Below, one piece after another: positions 11,229-20,589 of a stretch of 30,134 bases of DNA. How positions within the stretch are numbered: the first letter of the stretch is position 1; each line of letters begins with the position of its first letter. This stretch comes from Apostichopus californicus. Its lineage: Eukaryota > Echinodermata > Holothuroidea > Aspidochirotida > Stichopodidae. Location: positions 1-30,134 of the forward strand of contig JAIPMN010001465.1 in NCBI GenBank assembly GCA_020650975.1, in the 5' to 3' direction. The notes under the pieces are model-generated. The model did no database searches, had not been told where the DNA came from, and was given only the letters and a program-made list of their open reading frames with translations. The position numbers were made by a program, and so were the translations under genes.

Positions 11229-11460
11229 GGAGTGTTAGCTCAGTGGTTAAGGCCAGTGCCTTTCAATCATAAGGTCCCCGGTTCGAGTCACTCCAAGAAT
11301 AATGTATGTCGTCCAGTTACAGAGTTGTTGACAATTCATAATCATGGACGTTAAATATGAACCTAAGAGACTTCGGTCAGCTTGCGGCTTTGATAAGCCA
11401 ATTGGGCTTCTTCAGGAGTTCCTGCTGGCAGGAGGATCTGAAATACATACATCTGATGTA
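11229..11460 (+). mobile_element. tRNA-derived SINE, degenerate head
   Basis: An A box (TAGCTCAGTGG, 11236-11246) and a B box (GGTTCGAGTCA, 11280-11290) sit at tRNA-like spacing inside a tRNA-shaped head of about 67 bases. The ends GGAGTG and CACTCC can pair. The 3' strand of the T stem is missing: the T loop runs straight into the acceptor strand, so this is not a working tRNA. The sequence after the head includes a small hairpin (GGCTT, TGAT, AAGCC near 11386-11399) typical of a SINE body. The 3' boundary is uncertain; I see no tail or target-site duplication. Confidence 0.65.
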
Positions 11461-12056
11461 GTCCATGTTACAAATGCACACTTCAAGATGTTCCTCTTTT
11501 TCTCCTCACAAAGACAACTTCCATGAAATGACAGCTAGTTTAACATCCTACATACTCTGTCCTATCTTTCCCTTTGAAATTCCAGTGAAGAATATTTTAT
11601 TTAGCATATCTGAATACTGGTAGACTTCACTATTGAATAAGTAAATGTACACGGTTCATGATTTGTCCCATGATCTGATCAATTGAAAGGAAGCTACTAA
11701 ATAATATTCAAAATGGCAGTTTCTGTAGGTAAATATTGTTGCTATGGAAAAAAATCCATCTGGGCAATACTTATTGACTCATTTTATTTCATATTTTTTC
11801 GTGGTAGATAATGTAATATTTGCTTCTCTTAATAAATAAAACAACACATATCCTATTTCATACCTCTGATACCAAAGGAACTAGGAATACAAGAAGTGGT
11901 CTAATAAGTTGCAATTGCCATTCTATCTATTGAACTCCTGCTGCAATCAATGAAAACAGTCGAGTTTAAAGTTTAGTCAGTGCCATCAACAGCCAGGTCG
12001 GGCCACATGGAAAACATGTCACTGGACGCCAGCCCCTTTTTAAGTTTTTGGAAACT

Positions 12057-12349
12057 TTGCTTTAATAATATATTATGAAAATGGGAATAAATTATCTACA
12101 CCATTTTCCCAGGGCCTCCTCATTTAGCCTAGGCTAGTCAAAGGTCATTTGGGGTCATCAGAGGTCTATTCGTGAAACCCTTGTAAACATGTACCACTAT
12201 ACATTATGTCAGATTCATGAAGAAAACTGCTCGTTACATCATCGCAACCACACTGCATTTTTGCATTCTGGTTGAAATCCTTTGCTTTAATATATTATGA
12301 AAATGGGAATAAATTATCTACACCATTTTCCCAGGGCCCCCTCATTTAG
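12057..12349. repeat. Direct repeat pair of about 70 bp, 225 bp apart
   Basis: Copy 1 (12057-12128) and copy 2 (12281-12349) share the path from TTTGCTTTAAT through ATGGGAATAAATTATCTACA to CCAGGGCC(T/C)CCTCATTTAGC with very few differences. About 150 bases of unrelated sequence lie between. This could be a tandem duplication with one decayed part or the flanks of an inserted element; no coding sequence or terminal structure decides between these. Confidence 0.85.
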
Positions 12350-13323
12350 CACTCCATCCCCCCCCCCCCCGCCATCTTGTCAGGTGCAAATTTAGTCACT
12401 AAGACATTCATATTGACAATTGGACTTGACCCTTCCTACAAAGAGACTTTGAAGTGGCAGGAAGGAACTAATACTAAATAATCTGATTAGTTTTCATCAT
12501 TTTGAGAAGTTGGGATATACACAAACAGGACCTTTCAAGCATTTATTACGTTGTTTCATGGAGAGAACATTCACCATTCCAAAGATCTGCACAAACTCAG
12601 AGTGATCAAAGTTAAAACTTGGCTCTAAAATTGTGCCAATTGCAGAACTGTTTGAAGAATAGATATTAATTTCACATGAAGAATAACTCTGAAAAGTTAT
12701 CATGCTATAACTATTTTAGTTGACAATAGTTTCGTCACTAAGAAAGGTATAGCTACAAAATCAAACTTTGAGATTGTCAAAGAAGCTAGTGACCATTTTG
12801 ATACATGGATGATATGCTACTCATTCAAACAAACCAAGATAGTATTATTATCATCTTGTGGTTGGTTGCCAAGCACAAAATTGAACTTTCAACAAAGCTT
12901 CTTTTTTCTAGTAGTAGTAAAGAATAACCCCTGCAATAAGCTATAAAGAATATGAATACTTGTTTTCCATTTACCGGTAAAGAAGGCCTACCAATCACTG
13001 CCCTTTTAGATTGTTACGCATGACAACAGTACTTAATATTGCCAACTCTATAAACTATTCTTAGATTTACATCACTTTAGTAAACACACAAACCATTTAT
13101 GAAAGACATATTTCTGTTGTCTGATACTTTTGATAAATTTCCTGACAGATTGTTCTCCCATTGTACTCTACTTTATCCTCAGCTCTCTTCATCTCTCTCT
13201 CTCCTCTCCTTCTAATATCCTCTCCATCTCATCTCCTCTCCATCTGATCTCCTCGTCATTCTCTGCCAGTAAGAGGAGTCTTCCTGTGATTGCTCTAGGT
13301 ATATTTTAATTATTAAATAAGGG

Positions 13324-13329
13324 TTTATT
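13324..13329 (-). promoter_or_regulatory. Candidate CHMP7 poly(A) signal
   Basis: AATAAA on the minus strand lies only about 19 bases after the CHMP7 stop codon. It would give a very short 3' UTR. Another AATAAA on the same strand occurs near 12543-12548, so the true site is open. Confidence 0.3.
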
Positions 13330-13347
13330 TGCATCATCTAAAAAGCC

Positions 13348-13433
13348 TCAGCTAGTAACCATCTTCTTCTGTGGTTCTGGCGACATTTCAGGTTTGGCAG
13401 TTGGGACGGCTGGCAGATCTACTAGTAGGTCAT
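13348..13433 (-). CDS. CHMP7: CHMP7 last coding exon (exon 9)
   Basis: This short exon of 27 full codons plus stop was found by following splice sites. Exon 8 contains a strong donor, CCAG|GTATGA, at 14017/14016. A T-rich tract and CTGACATCAG acceptor end at 13434. Joining them completes an Asp codon and reads DDLLVDLPAVPTAKPEMSPE and then seven further residues to TGA at 13350-13348. LPAVP resembles the LPxVP core of MIM2-type motifs, by which some CHMP proteins bind the MIT domain of VPS4 and related proteins (family knowledge; the function here is inference). Reading through the donor instead gives a His-Pro-rich tail ending at 13946, which looks non-native. Confidence 0.8.
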
Positions 13434-16400
13434 CTGATGTCAGGAGGCAAAAAAAAAAAAAAAAAAAAATCAATTTTGTGAATGGTTTGGTATAAATAAA
13501 ACAAGGAAAGTCCGTACCATACACAACAAGTGTTTTAAGATGATAACAGTTATTTCCGATTGTGGCTAAATTAAAACTGAGTATATTTCTATCCCAGCAA
13601 TGTGTGCCATAGAAAATCTGTTTTTCACTATATAAATACTAAATGGAAAACACAGATTAAGGAAAAAATGTACATTTGGGGATTATCATCCCTAGTCCCC
13701 TTTCACCCCCCCCCCCTTTACCATAACCCTGTACCAATACAAAAGATGGACTGATGATTTAATTATAAACAATTTTAGGCAAAGTCAGTCAGGTATCAAT
13801 GTTCACCCTCACGTTACAGACCAATTGGGTTCAGTTGTTTTGAAAATCAATAAAAAACTAAGACATACACATTTTGAACTCTTCAGTCTGGGTAAGAGGG
13901 CCCATACTGGGTTATTCTGATGATAAACAAATCATATCCTTTATTTCAGGAAGGGAGAGGATGAGGAGGAGGATGAGGGTGAGGATGAGGGAGGTCTGAT
14001 ATGTTTCCTATCATACCTGGTTCTTCTCTTTCCTGTGTCAGGACATCAGCGACAGGAGGCAGGTTCACTAGTGCATTCAACTCTGCCTCCAGAGTTGTTT
14101 CATCAATGTCCAGGTCAAGGTTCATGGTGTCATCCAAACCTTTGTTGCCTTGGACGATCGTATCGTTGATTTCATTGCACATCTCCATTACCTGAAAACA
14201 TGATGGTGAAGCCCAAACAATGATTTATCTATATTGTGGTTTATAACTCATTTTACCTGACAACAAAATGATGAAGCCCAAACAATAACTTATCTGTATT
14301 ATAACTTTCTGATGTGGTGTAAGATCAGTGTTTGGAGATATAATTCTGCAAGTAATGAAAGGTTACATAAGACCCAGCGTTCATCAATGCATTCAGTCTG
14401 AGCAACAGTGCACAACCACAGCTGTTCACAGTTTGTAGAACAAGCCAGAGCTGGCCATATCGACTTGCTGTGATTAATGCAGACCAGCAACCCCCCCCCC
14501 CACCCCACCCCCATAAAAAGTGTAAACATTGAAATATAAAAGGAAATCTGAAGGCTGATGCAGTAAAATTAAGTATTTAACAAAACATCCTTAAAGTCGT
14601 ATTAAACTTGTCCGCTTAGATAGTGTTGAAAGCGCCCCTACAGACCATTCTCGCCCCCCCCTGACCAATACCCCTAGCTCCGCCACTGGTGTTGGCTGGT
14701 ATGATCCTTGTTCACTTGTAAGAATAACAGCTCTCTACAACATTACTTGTAATGTCACTTAGCCTCAGACATGTTCTCAAACTGTGTTTTCAAAACCTGA
14801 GGTACATTTGCTGAACAATCAATCACAATCCAGAATCTTACCTCCTGCACTTCCGATAAAGCATCATCCACGGTTTCTGGGGTTAGGTTGTTTTCTTTCA
14901 GACTTCCACGCAGAGCAGACGAGCCAGCTTTATAGGCCTCAATTATCTGTTGAGTACAAAATCAAATTAAGTAACAGACTATAAAACAGAACCGAAAAGC
15001 AAAATGTTCGATGTTTCATGACATGATCCAAACTGTGCAAATGTAGGTCATAGTACATGATAGGTCAGGTCAGACTAGGTCAGGTCAGGTCTAGTATCGT
15101 TAACACAAGCATTAATCTCATGTTTTACATACCCGTGCAACGTACCTAACACAGATGATACGCTCTCGACTTTCATATCCAGACTTATTGTCAAGAATGC
15201 AAGTGACTTTTGCAATGTAATGAATTTATTTTGACTCTCATACTTGTTCCTTACGAGACATTTTAATCCATCTTGTAACAGTGCATGTAATAGAAGTTTC
15301 TGGTAAGTTTTCAACTATGATTTCACTGTAACCATTGCACATGTATAGTTGGAGTCACCATAGAGAAGACACGCAGGTTAGTTTATCAGACCAATAAACT
15401 GAGGAAGCTGCGTAAAGGGAAATATTTCCAAACTGGTTGAGATATACGTAAACAGCAATGTTTAAAACATGCATTCCTAATTTCAATACTGTCTCTGCAC
15501 AAATAGGTTATCTTGCTAATATGAAAATTAGCATGAAATGAGGGACACTTTTAGACAATGATCCCAATTAAAAATTCTAACAAAACTGTTAGCAAACTGC
15601 TCATCCACTAAAGAGCAGTCAAGTCATGACTTGTCATTCAGCCTTTGAAGAAGATCCTGCTAGGATCGCAACATCGGACCCTCTTACTTTTACACAAGGA
15701 TCCCAAGTGACAGCTTTTCTTTGGCTCAATCTGATTTTTACTTGATTCATTGTTCAATGTTCCAATGAAAGTTGTCTGTCCATCTATCTATGTTACATTT
15801 TGTCCTCTCTCTGTTTTCTATTCAGTTTGAAGTTGAAAGAGATCTTAGCAGGATAAAAATAAATACAAAAGGGGGGCCCTCTAACTAGTTCATTAAAAAC
15901 TTTTCAATTCAACGTTACTGACAACCAGATATCATGGATTTAGTACCCACAGGCCTATAAAGAATATATCTGATCTTACCATTCTGTCAGTATTTGCTGC
16001 TTGTATCTTCTCCAATAAGTTCTGTAAAGTGTTTAAGGTTCTCTCTATCCGCTCCAACTTCTGTTCCGTTAGTTTCTTCTTTCTGAGACTATTCTTTGCC
16101 TAACAACAGAAGAAGGAGAAAAAACAATAGGTACTGATCCATAAACTATATTCGCCAGCCGCCAACACATCTATGACTACTTTTACTAATTACATCAACT
16201 GATTAAACGATGCTGCTGATTCAAAACAACCAAGACACCTGATTGAAGTATTTCTAGAGATTTCCCACAATTTTGACCAGGTACTGGCTGTTGAAAAGGC
16301 AGTTGTACAGCTATGAAACTCACTGAAGTTTTCAACCCTTTTCGTATATGAAGTCGAGCCTGCTGTTGATGGTCAGTGATTTCTGTTGATAATTTTGTGA

Positions 16401-19400
16401 GTTGCTCTTCAAGTGCTGCTATTGTCTTCTGTAACCTAAATGTAAATAAATAAAGATAAATGTAGGATAAATAATGAATTATCACCTTTTCCACTGTTGT
16501 TTTTTCTTTTCAAAAGTTGATTCTCTACTTTGCATTGCCTGTTACTCTAACCATTCCTTAATTAACATTAAAATATTTTACATAATATGAAAATGAATAG
16601 TATTCCAAATTAAAAAGACAATCTCGCATAAATTGATTAACTACAATCTATTCATGGTATTATGTACTGAATGATCCCCAAATCAAACACACTTTGCAGC
16701 TTTCTGTAGCTTTGTATTAAACATTATTTGCTAATCCAACTTGTGAGCCTGTTTTTACACACACTAGTTGTGTATGGATACAAAATTGTACAAGTCTAAA
16801 CCTACAATAATAAATTAAAGATATTACATTTGTGGAAATGGCTATAACACAATATAGCATTAGCTAGAATTCACTATACAACAAGGATCTTTATCCATTC
16901 CACGAAAAATTAAAAACATACCTTTGCTAAACGAACTCGAAGGAAGATCTTCAGACAATGTTCATAACTACATATGTATCAGGCTATGAGAAGAGTTGCC
17001 ATGCCACATATTCTACTCAATAATTACACCTTCAAGCTGTCAAATTAATGTCTAGAAGGCAATTATGGAGAGAAAACCCAAAGAAGGGTAGTCCTACACC
17101 TAACCTTTCCTTATCTCACAGTTTACCTAAAAGAGGGGTTTTAGTTTTCTGTTTTTGGCAATATTACCTGAATACACCAATTTCAGTCTCTGATAAAGGA
17201 ATCACTGTTTCTGTTTTAGAAGAAGCATATTTGACTACCTGTACAAAGAGAGTGAGAGAGAGGGAAAAGAAAAGTCATCTAATAATGGTTACTGACCACT
17301 AATGCAAGAACATCAGTCCATATACTTTCATGGTTTGTACACAGTACACATAGCCTTAATTCATACAGAAATGACTAAATGCTTATAATTATCACAATTT
17401 CATTCATGAAGATTATCCGGGTCAAATTTACCCATGCTGTGTCATGCTATATAGTTGAACAGCTATGGCAATATTAAGGCAATGTAGTTGGTTGCATTTT
17501 TGTATCAAATTCCACTTTTGCCCAGATTCACTCCAGTTACATATTTGCTCCTTAAAAATGCTATGGAGGTTTTCAGATTTCCTCCAAAGGTGCAATTAGC
17601 TGGCAGTCTATCACAGCTGTTGATGAAAATAATTTGCAAATTTGGTTAGGCTTAAGTACATCTCCTATGAGTGTACAATACATCTATGCTTTAAGTCTAT
17701 TGGCCTTCCATTTTGAAAGTAAGAGGAAGGTTCCAATACCTCCATTCTTCCTCCTTTTACTATCTGACAAAGAGCATCTGGGTGGATGTACAAAAGGTTA
17801 AAAGAAAATGTCTGGAATTGTAAGTAGTTTGGACAAAGCTATAATGTGTACAGTGAAAAATCTTTCTAGATGGTGAATCGGCCATCTAGCTACTCCAATT
17901 TTGAGCACAGAAAGGCAAATTGTCAGTAGTAACAGCCCTCAACTGTTTTGATCTTTCATGTCATATTATTTTCTAACTTAAAATCGTAGTACCATTTTCA
18001 TGAAGGTATCCTTCAGATTCATGTTCTTATCACAAAGGGGGAGAGTGAACACCTCAGCAAAGCCCTCTCCCACAGACAGTGACAACTTGTCGTTCTTTCT
18101 TCAGATGAAGTACGGCAAGCCTAAGTAACAGATTCAAGACTTAAAGCATACATTGTGATATAAATGCAACATGAGCTAATAAAAAAGCTTCCAGTATACC
18201 GGACGGTGGGAGGAAACCCAACCAGTTGTTTTAACTTTGAAATATGACAGCCTCTTCAAATAAAGACTAAGTAACACTTCATCTTTACATACCTTGCAGC
18301 CATCTTCCAATGTGGCAACCTCTACTTTTTTCATCTTCCTCAATTTTAGCAGTACCAAGCGACGTGTGGTATCATCCCCACAGATATCCAGAATGGATGA
18401 TTCAAAATCATTTTGTTCTATGACCCGATTGATAGAACTGTCAGAAGGAGACGAGGGTGAGCAGCACCTTGATAGAACCCTGTCAGCCATATCCTGAAAT
18501 GCAGAAATCATAAAATACTTACAATATCTTGTTACTAACTTGAGATATTGAACTTTGATTAAATGTTAAAAACCATTTTGACCGGCTAAACCTTCTCATA
18601 TTCAAGGAAGTAGAACACAATTGGTGGCCTTAGATGTCATCAGAGTCTATATTCTTCATTAGCTTTACTACTTAAGGCTATTATAATCATCTTGTTGATT
18701 TATCCCTTAAAGCAGTTACTGGTTGGTTTTAATCATGTACTAAAACAACATATCTACCCATCATATCTTTCTTTGTAACAAGTGCAATGACTTGCACCAG
18801 AGCTATAAAAGTACTATAGTTCCTTTCGTTCATAATATTTAGTTGGTAATGGTATCAGACTAGTTGATGATAATAGCAACTTGTGAACAAGTTATAGATA
18901 CACAAAGTATGTTAGGCTAGGTACATTTTCACATTGAAAAATGATGTAAAGACCTAGCACTTCTTAATATTTATTTGGAAATATAGCAACATACTTTTTT
19001 GAGTTACCAAATATCTTGGTTGTATCGCTACTGTTATGCATTGAACTAGCACTTTAATACATAATTTATTCATATATTTACTCTGTGTCAGAGTAGTTTA
19101 TAGATATGAGGTAAATACAAACAAGCACCAACAGTCCTGTAATTTAATAACGCTCCTCTTGACATAGATAGGCCTATGCAGTCTGTATTATACAGTTGTG
19201 AGTCATTCTAGTTTCAACATAGCAAACGTTTGTACTTTTAAAAAAACTATAGTTATGGTAAAACCATACAAAAGAGAACATTACCTCCAATACACCTTGA
19301 TGTATATAACTCCCTGGGGGTATCTTTTCACTCCCAGTCACAAGTGAGTTGTATGCCCACCTGGCTGGTTTCCCTATGAACATATTGGCTGACCAACCAA

Positions 19401-20589
19401 GCCAACTTCCTTCAACGCTATTCACAAAGTCACTTTGAAGTACCAGCTTCTTAGAACTGAAATATGAGGTCGAAAATGTTGAAAATGATCCTTGCAATAG
19501 ACATTGTTGATATTTTTAACTTACCAGAAATCCCAAAATCCATTATGGAGTTTGGTTTGGTTCTGAAGTTTCATTGCTTTTTTAAACAACTTTGTTCACC
19601 ACAGCTACACTGCAGTGATTATGAATGGGGAACTCACTCCTCCCTCATAATCTAAGAATGTGGTCAGATGATGAGGTACACTTTTGTCCGTAGGATGGAG
19701 ATGTAAAGTGGCGGTCCCAGGAACAGGTGGTTACAATTACACATCTGTCATGTAACTCTCTGAACACTTATCCTAAGTTTATTATATTGGTATAGGCCTA
19801 AGCCAGTTGTCATTCAAGATAATCACTTGGAATCAAGGTTATGGCTTCAAGTGAGCCTCTGTTGGCTTCCTAGACCTTGGGTAAAACTAAACTGAACTAC
19901 TATGGATGGGCATACTTGGTTCATAACAAAGCTGTTTGACATCTCGATCAAGTGTGTCAGAAGTTTCCTTGTCCATGTTATCTGTATAGATTTTTCAATC
20001 TAAAAAGTATATTCACACTAGGTTACACTTACTGTACAAACATGCAGTGTAATACTAGCAATTTATACGTGATATGACCAGTGGATTCCAAAACGTCACA
20101 GCGTAAAAGGCCCTAAAAACCAAACCCTACCCGCACAGTAACTAAACTATCAGGAACAATTACCCCACACCCAAATGTTATACAGTACTGGTCGTTGTTA
20201 GTACTACTTCTAAACTAGCCTACGTTTGACCTTGTACTGTAGCCTAACTGTGGTCTGTAGGTACACAATCACGCAATATTTTTATTAAGTTCTCTGGCAA
20301 ATTTGGCGTTGTTTTATGAGCAGTGAAGTACATACCGATACATTTCTTTCAAAGCCGTGTCCATTCCCATAGGAACAACTCCATTTCTTTCAAATTTTCT
20401 CGAAATTTGACTACTATCGATAACAACAGTTTTGCAATGTTTACAGTATTGCTCAATGCAATTAACCCAAAACGTAAGCTTAGTATCCCAGTCCTGTTGA
20501 TTTGATGCCCGATCTTTTCGAAAAGCGGAAAAGAGATAGTTCATTCTCTCTTCGTCCACCCAGCAAGGTGGTAGGTATTCTCTCTCCAT
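13348..20589 (-). CDS. CHMP7: Charged multivesicular body protein 7 (ESCRT-III-like), complete, nine exons
   Basis: Exons, 5' to 3' on the minus strand: 20589-20336, 19456-19285, 18493-18293, 17238-17168, 16435-16324, 16099-15980, 14946-14842, 14191-14017, 13433-13348. All introns are gt-ag and all phases fit, giving 431 residues (human is about 450). The start is set by ATG at 20587-20589 in a GCCATGG context, with an in-frame TAG three codons upstream. Family knowledge: CHMP7 recruits ESCRT-III (CHMP4) to the nuclear envelope for resealing, via N-terminal winged-helix modules. Seen: residues 1-209 resemble the CHMP7 N-terminus (DEERMNYLFSAFRKDR, then SDFVNSVEGSWLGW). Residues 225-345 form the basic, coiled ESCRT-III core (IRKGLKTSAKNSLRKKK). 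An acidic tail follows with LEAELNAL and LPAVP. Assigned by recalled resemblance. Confidence 0.94.
13434..14016 (-). other. CHMP7 last intron
   Basis: The intron is 583 bases. A 21-base T run on the minus strand (plus 13449-13469) forms the polypyrimidine tract about 15 bases before the acceptor. A C tract lies at 13706-13717, and a GA-rich purine stretch (plus strand) at 13950-13992 adjoins the donor side. Confidence 0.75.
14191..14310. repeat. Tandem duplication of about 65 bp copying the CHMP7 exon 8 acceptor
   Basis: The sequence from 14191 (CCTGAAAACATGATGGTGAA on the plus strand) recurs from 14256 as CCTGACAACAAAATGATGAA. Both then share GCCCAAACAAT, TTATCT(A/G)TATT and TATAACT. On the minus strand each copy presents a TTTTCAG|GTAA-like or TTGTCAG|GTAA 3' splice site. 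The exon-proximal copy is the one that keeps the CHMP7 frame; using the distal one would meet a TGA within three codons. Confidence 0.85.
14947..15979 (-). other. CHMP7 intron with hammerhead-like repeat fragment and AGGTCA cluster
   Basis: The intron is 1,033 bases. It contains five AGGTCA words between 15045 and 15087, and a Penelope-type 3'-end fragment at about 15629-15720 (both listed separately). No coding sequence is seen. Confidence 0.75.
15629..15720 (+). mobile_element. Fragment of a Penelope-like element end with hammerhead-like hairpin
   Basis: The stretch shares ACTTGTCATTCA and then TGAAGAAGATCC with 22736-22765 in the Penelope-like remnant, followed in both by CTTAC and TTACACA. 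Here it also keeps a perfect hairpin (GATCCT 15653-15658, AGGATC 15662-15667, loop GCT). This is flanked by TTGAAGA and CGCAAC, which are degenerate versions of the CTGATGA and CGAAAC halves of a hammerhead ribozyme core. Penelope-like elements are known to carry hammerhead motifs; the assignment here is inference. Confidence 0.5.
16436..19284 (-). other. CHMP7 introns 2-4 (three introns around exons 3 and 4)
   Basis: Introns 19284-18494 (791 bases), 18292-17239 (1,054) and 17167-16436 (732) are plain AT-rich sequence. I see no RNA gene or recognisable mobile element in them. A short GAGA-rich patch lies near 17247-17268. Confidence 0.6.
19457..20335 (-). other. CHMP7 first intron
   Basis: The intron is 879 bases between exon 1 (split Arg codon, CG|T) and exon 2. 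Nothing recognisable in it. Confidence 0.7.

Larger units (their letters stand above)
11461..13347. other. Intergenic between the convergent SLC5A7 and CHMP7 genes
   Basis: No coding sequence is recognised. The interval holds a direct repeat pair (12057-12128 and 12281-12349), a C tract near 12358-12370, and a CT-rich tract at 13178-13262. Part of the last few hundred bases may be 3' UTR of CHMP7, which is on the minus strand. Confidence 0.5.

Noticed and set aside
11229..11295. A functional tRNA gene
   Set aside because: A and B boxes are present, but the 3' strand of the T stem is missing and the anticodon arm does not give a clean 7-base loop. It fits a SINE head.
13946..14016. His-Pro-rich C-terminal tail as the true end of CHMP7
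   Set aside because: It arises by reading through a strong splice donor into GA-rich intron sequence. The spliced exon 9 gives a better CHMP-like tail.
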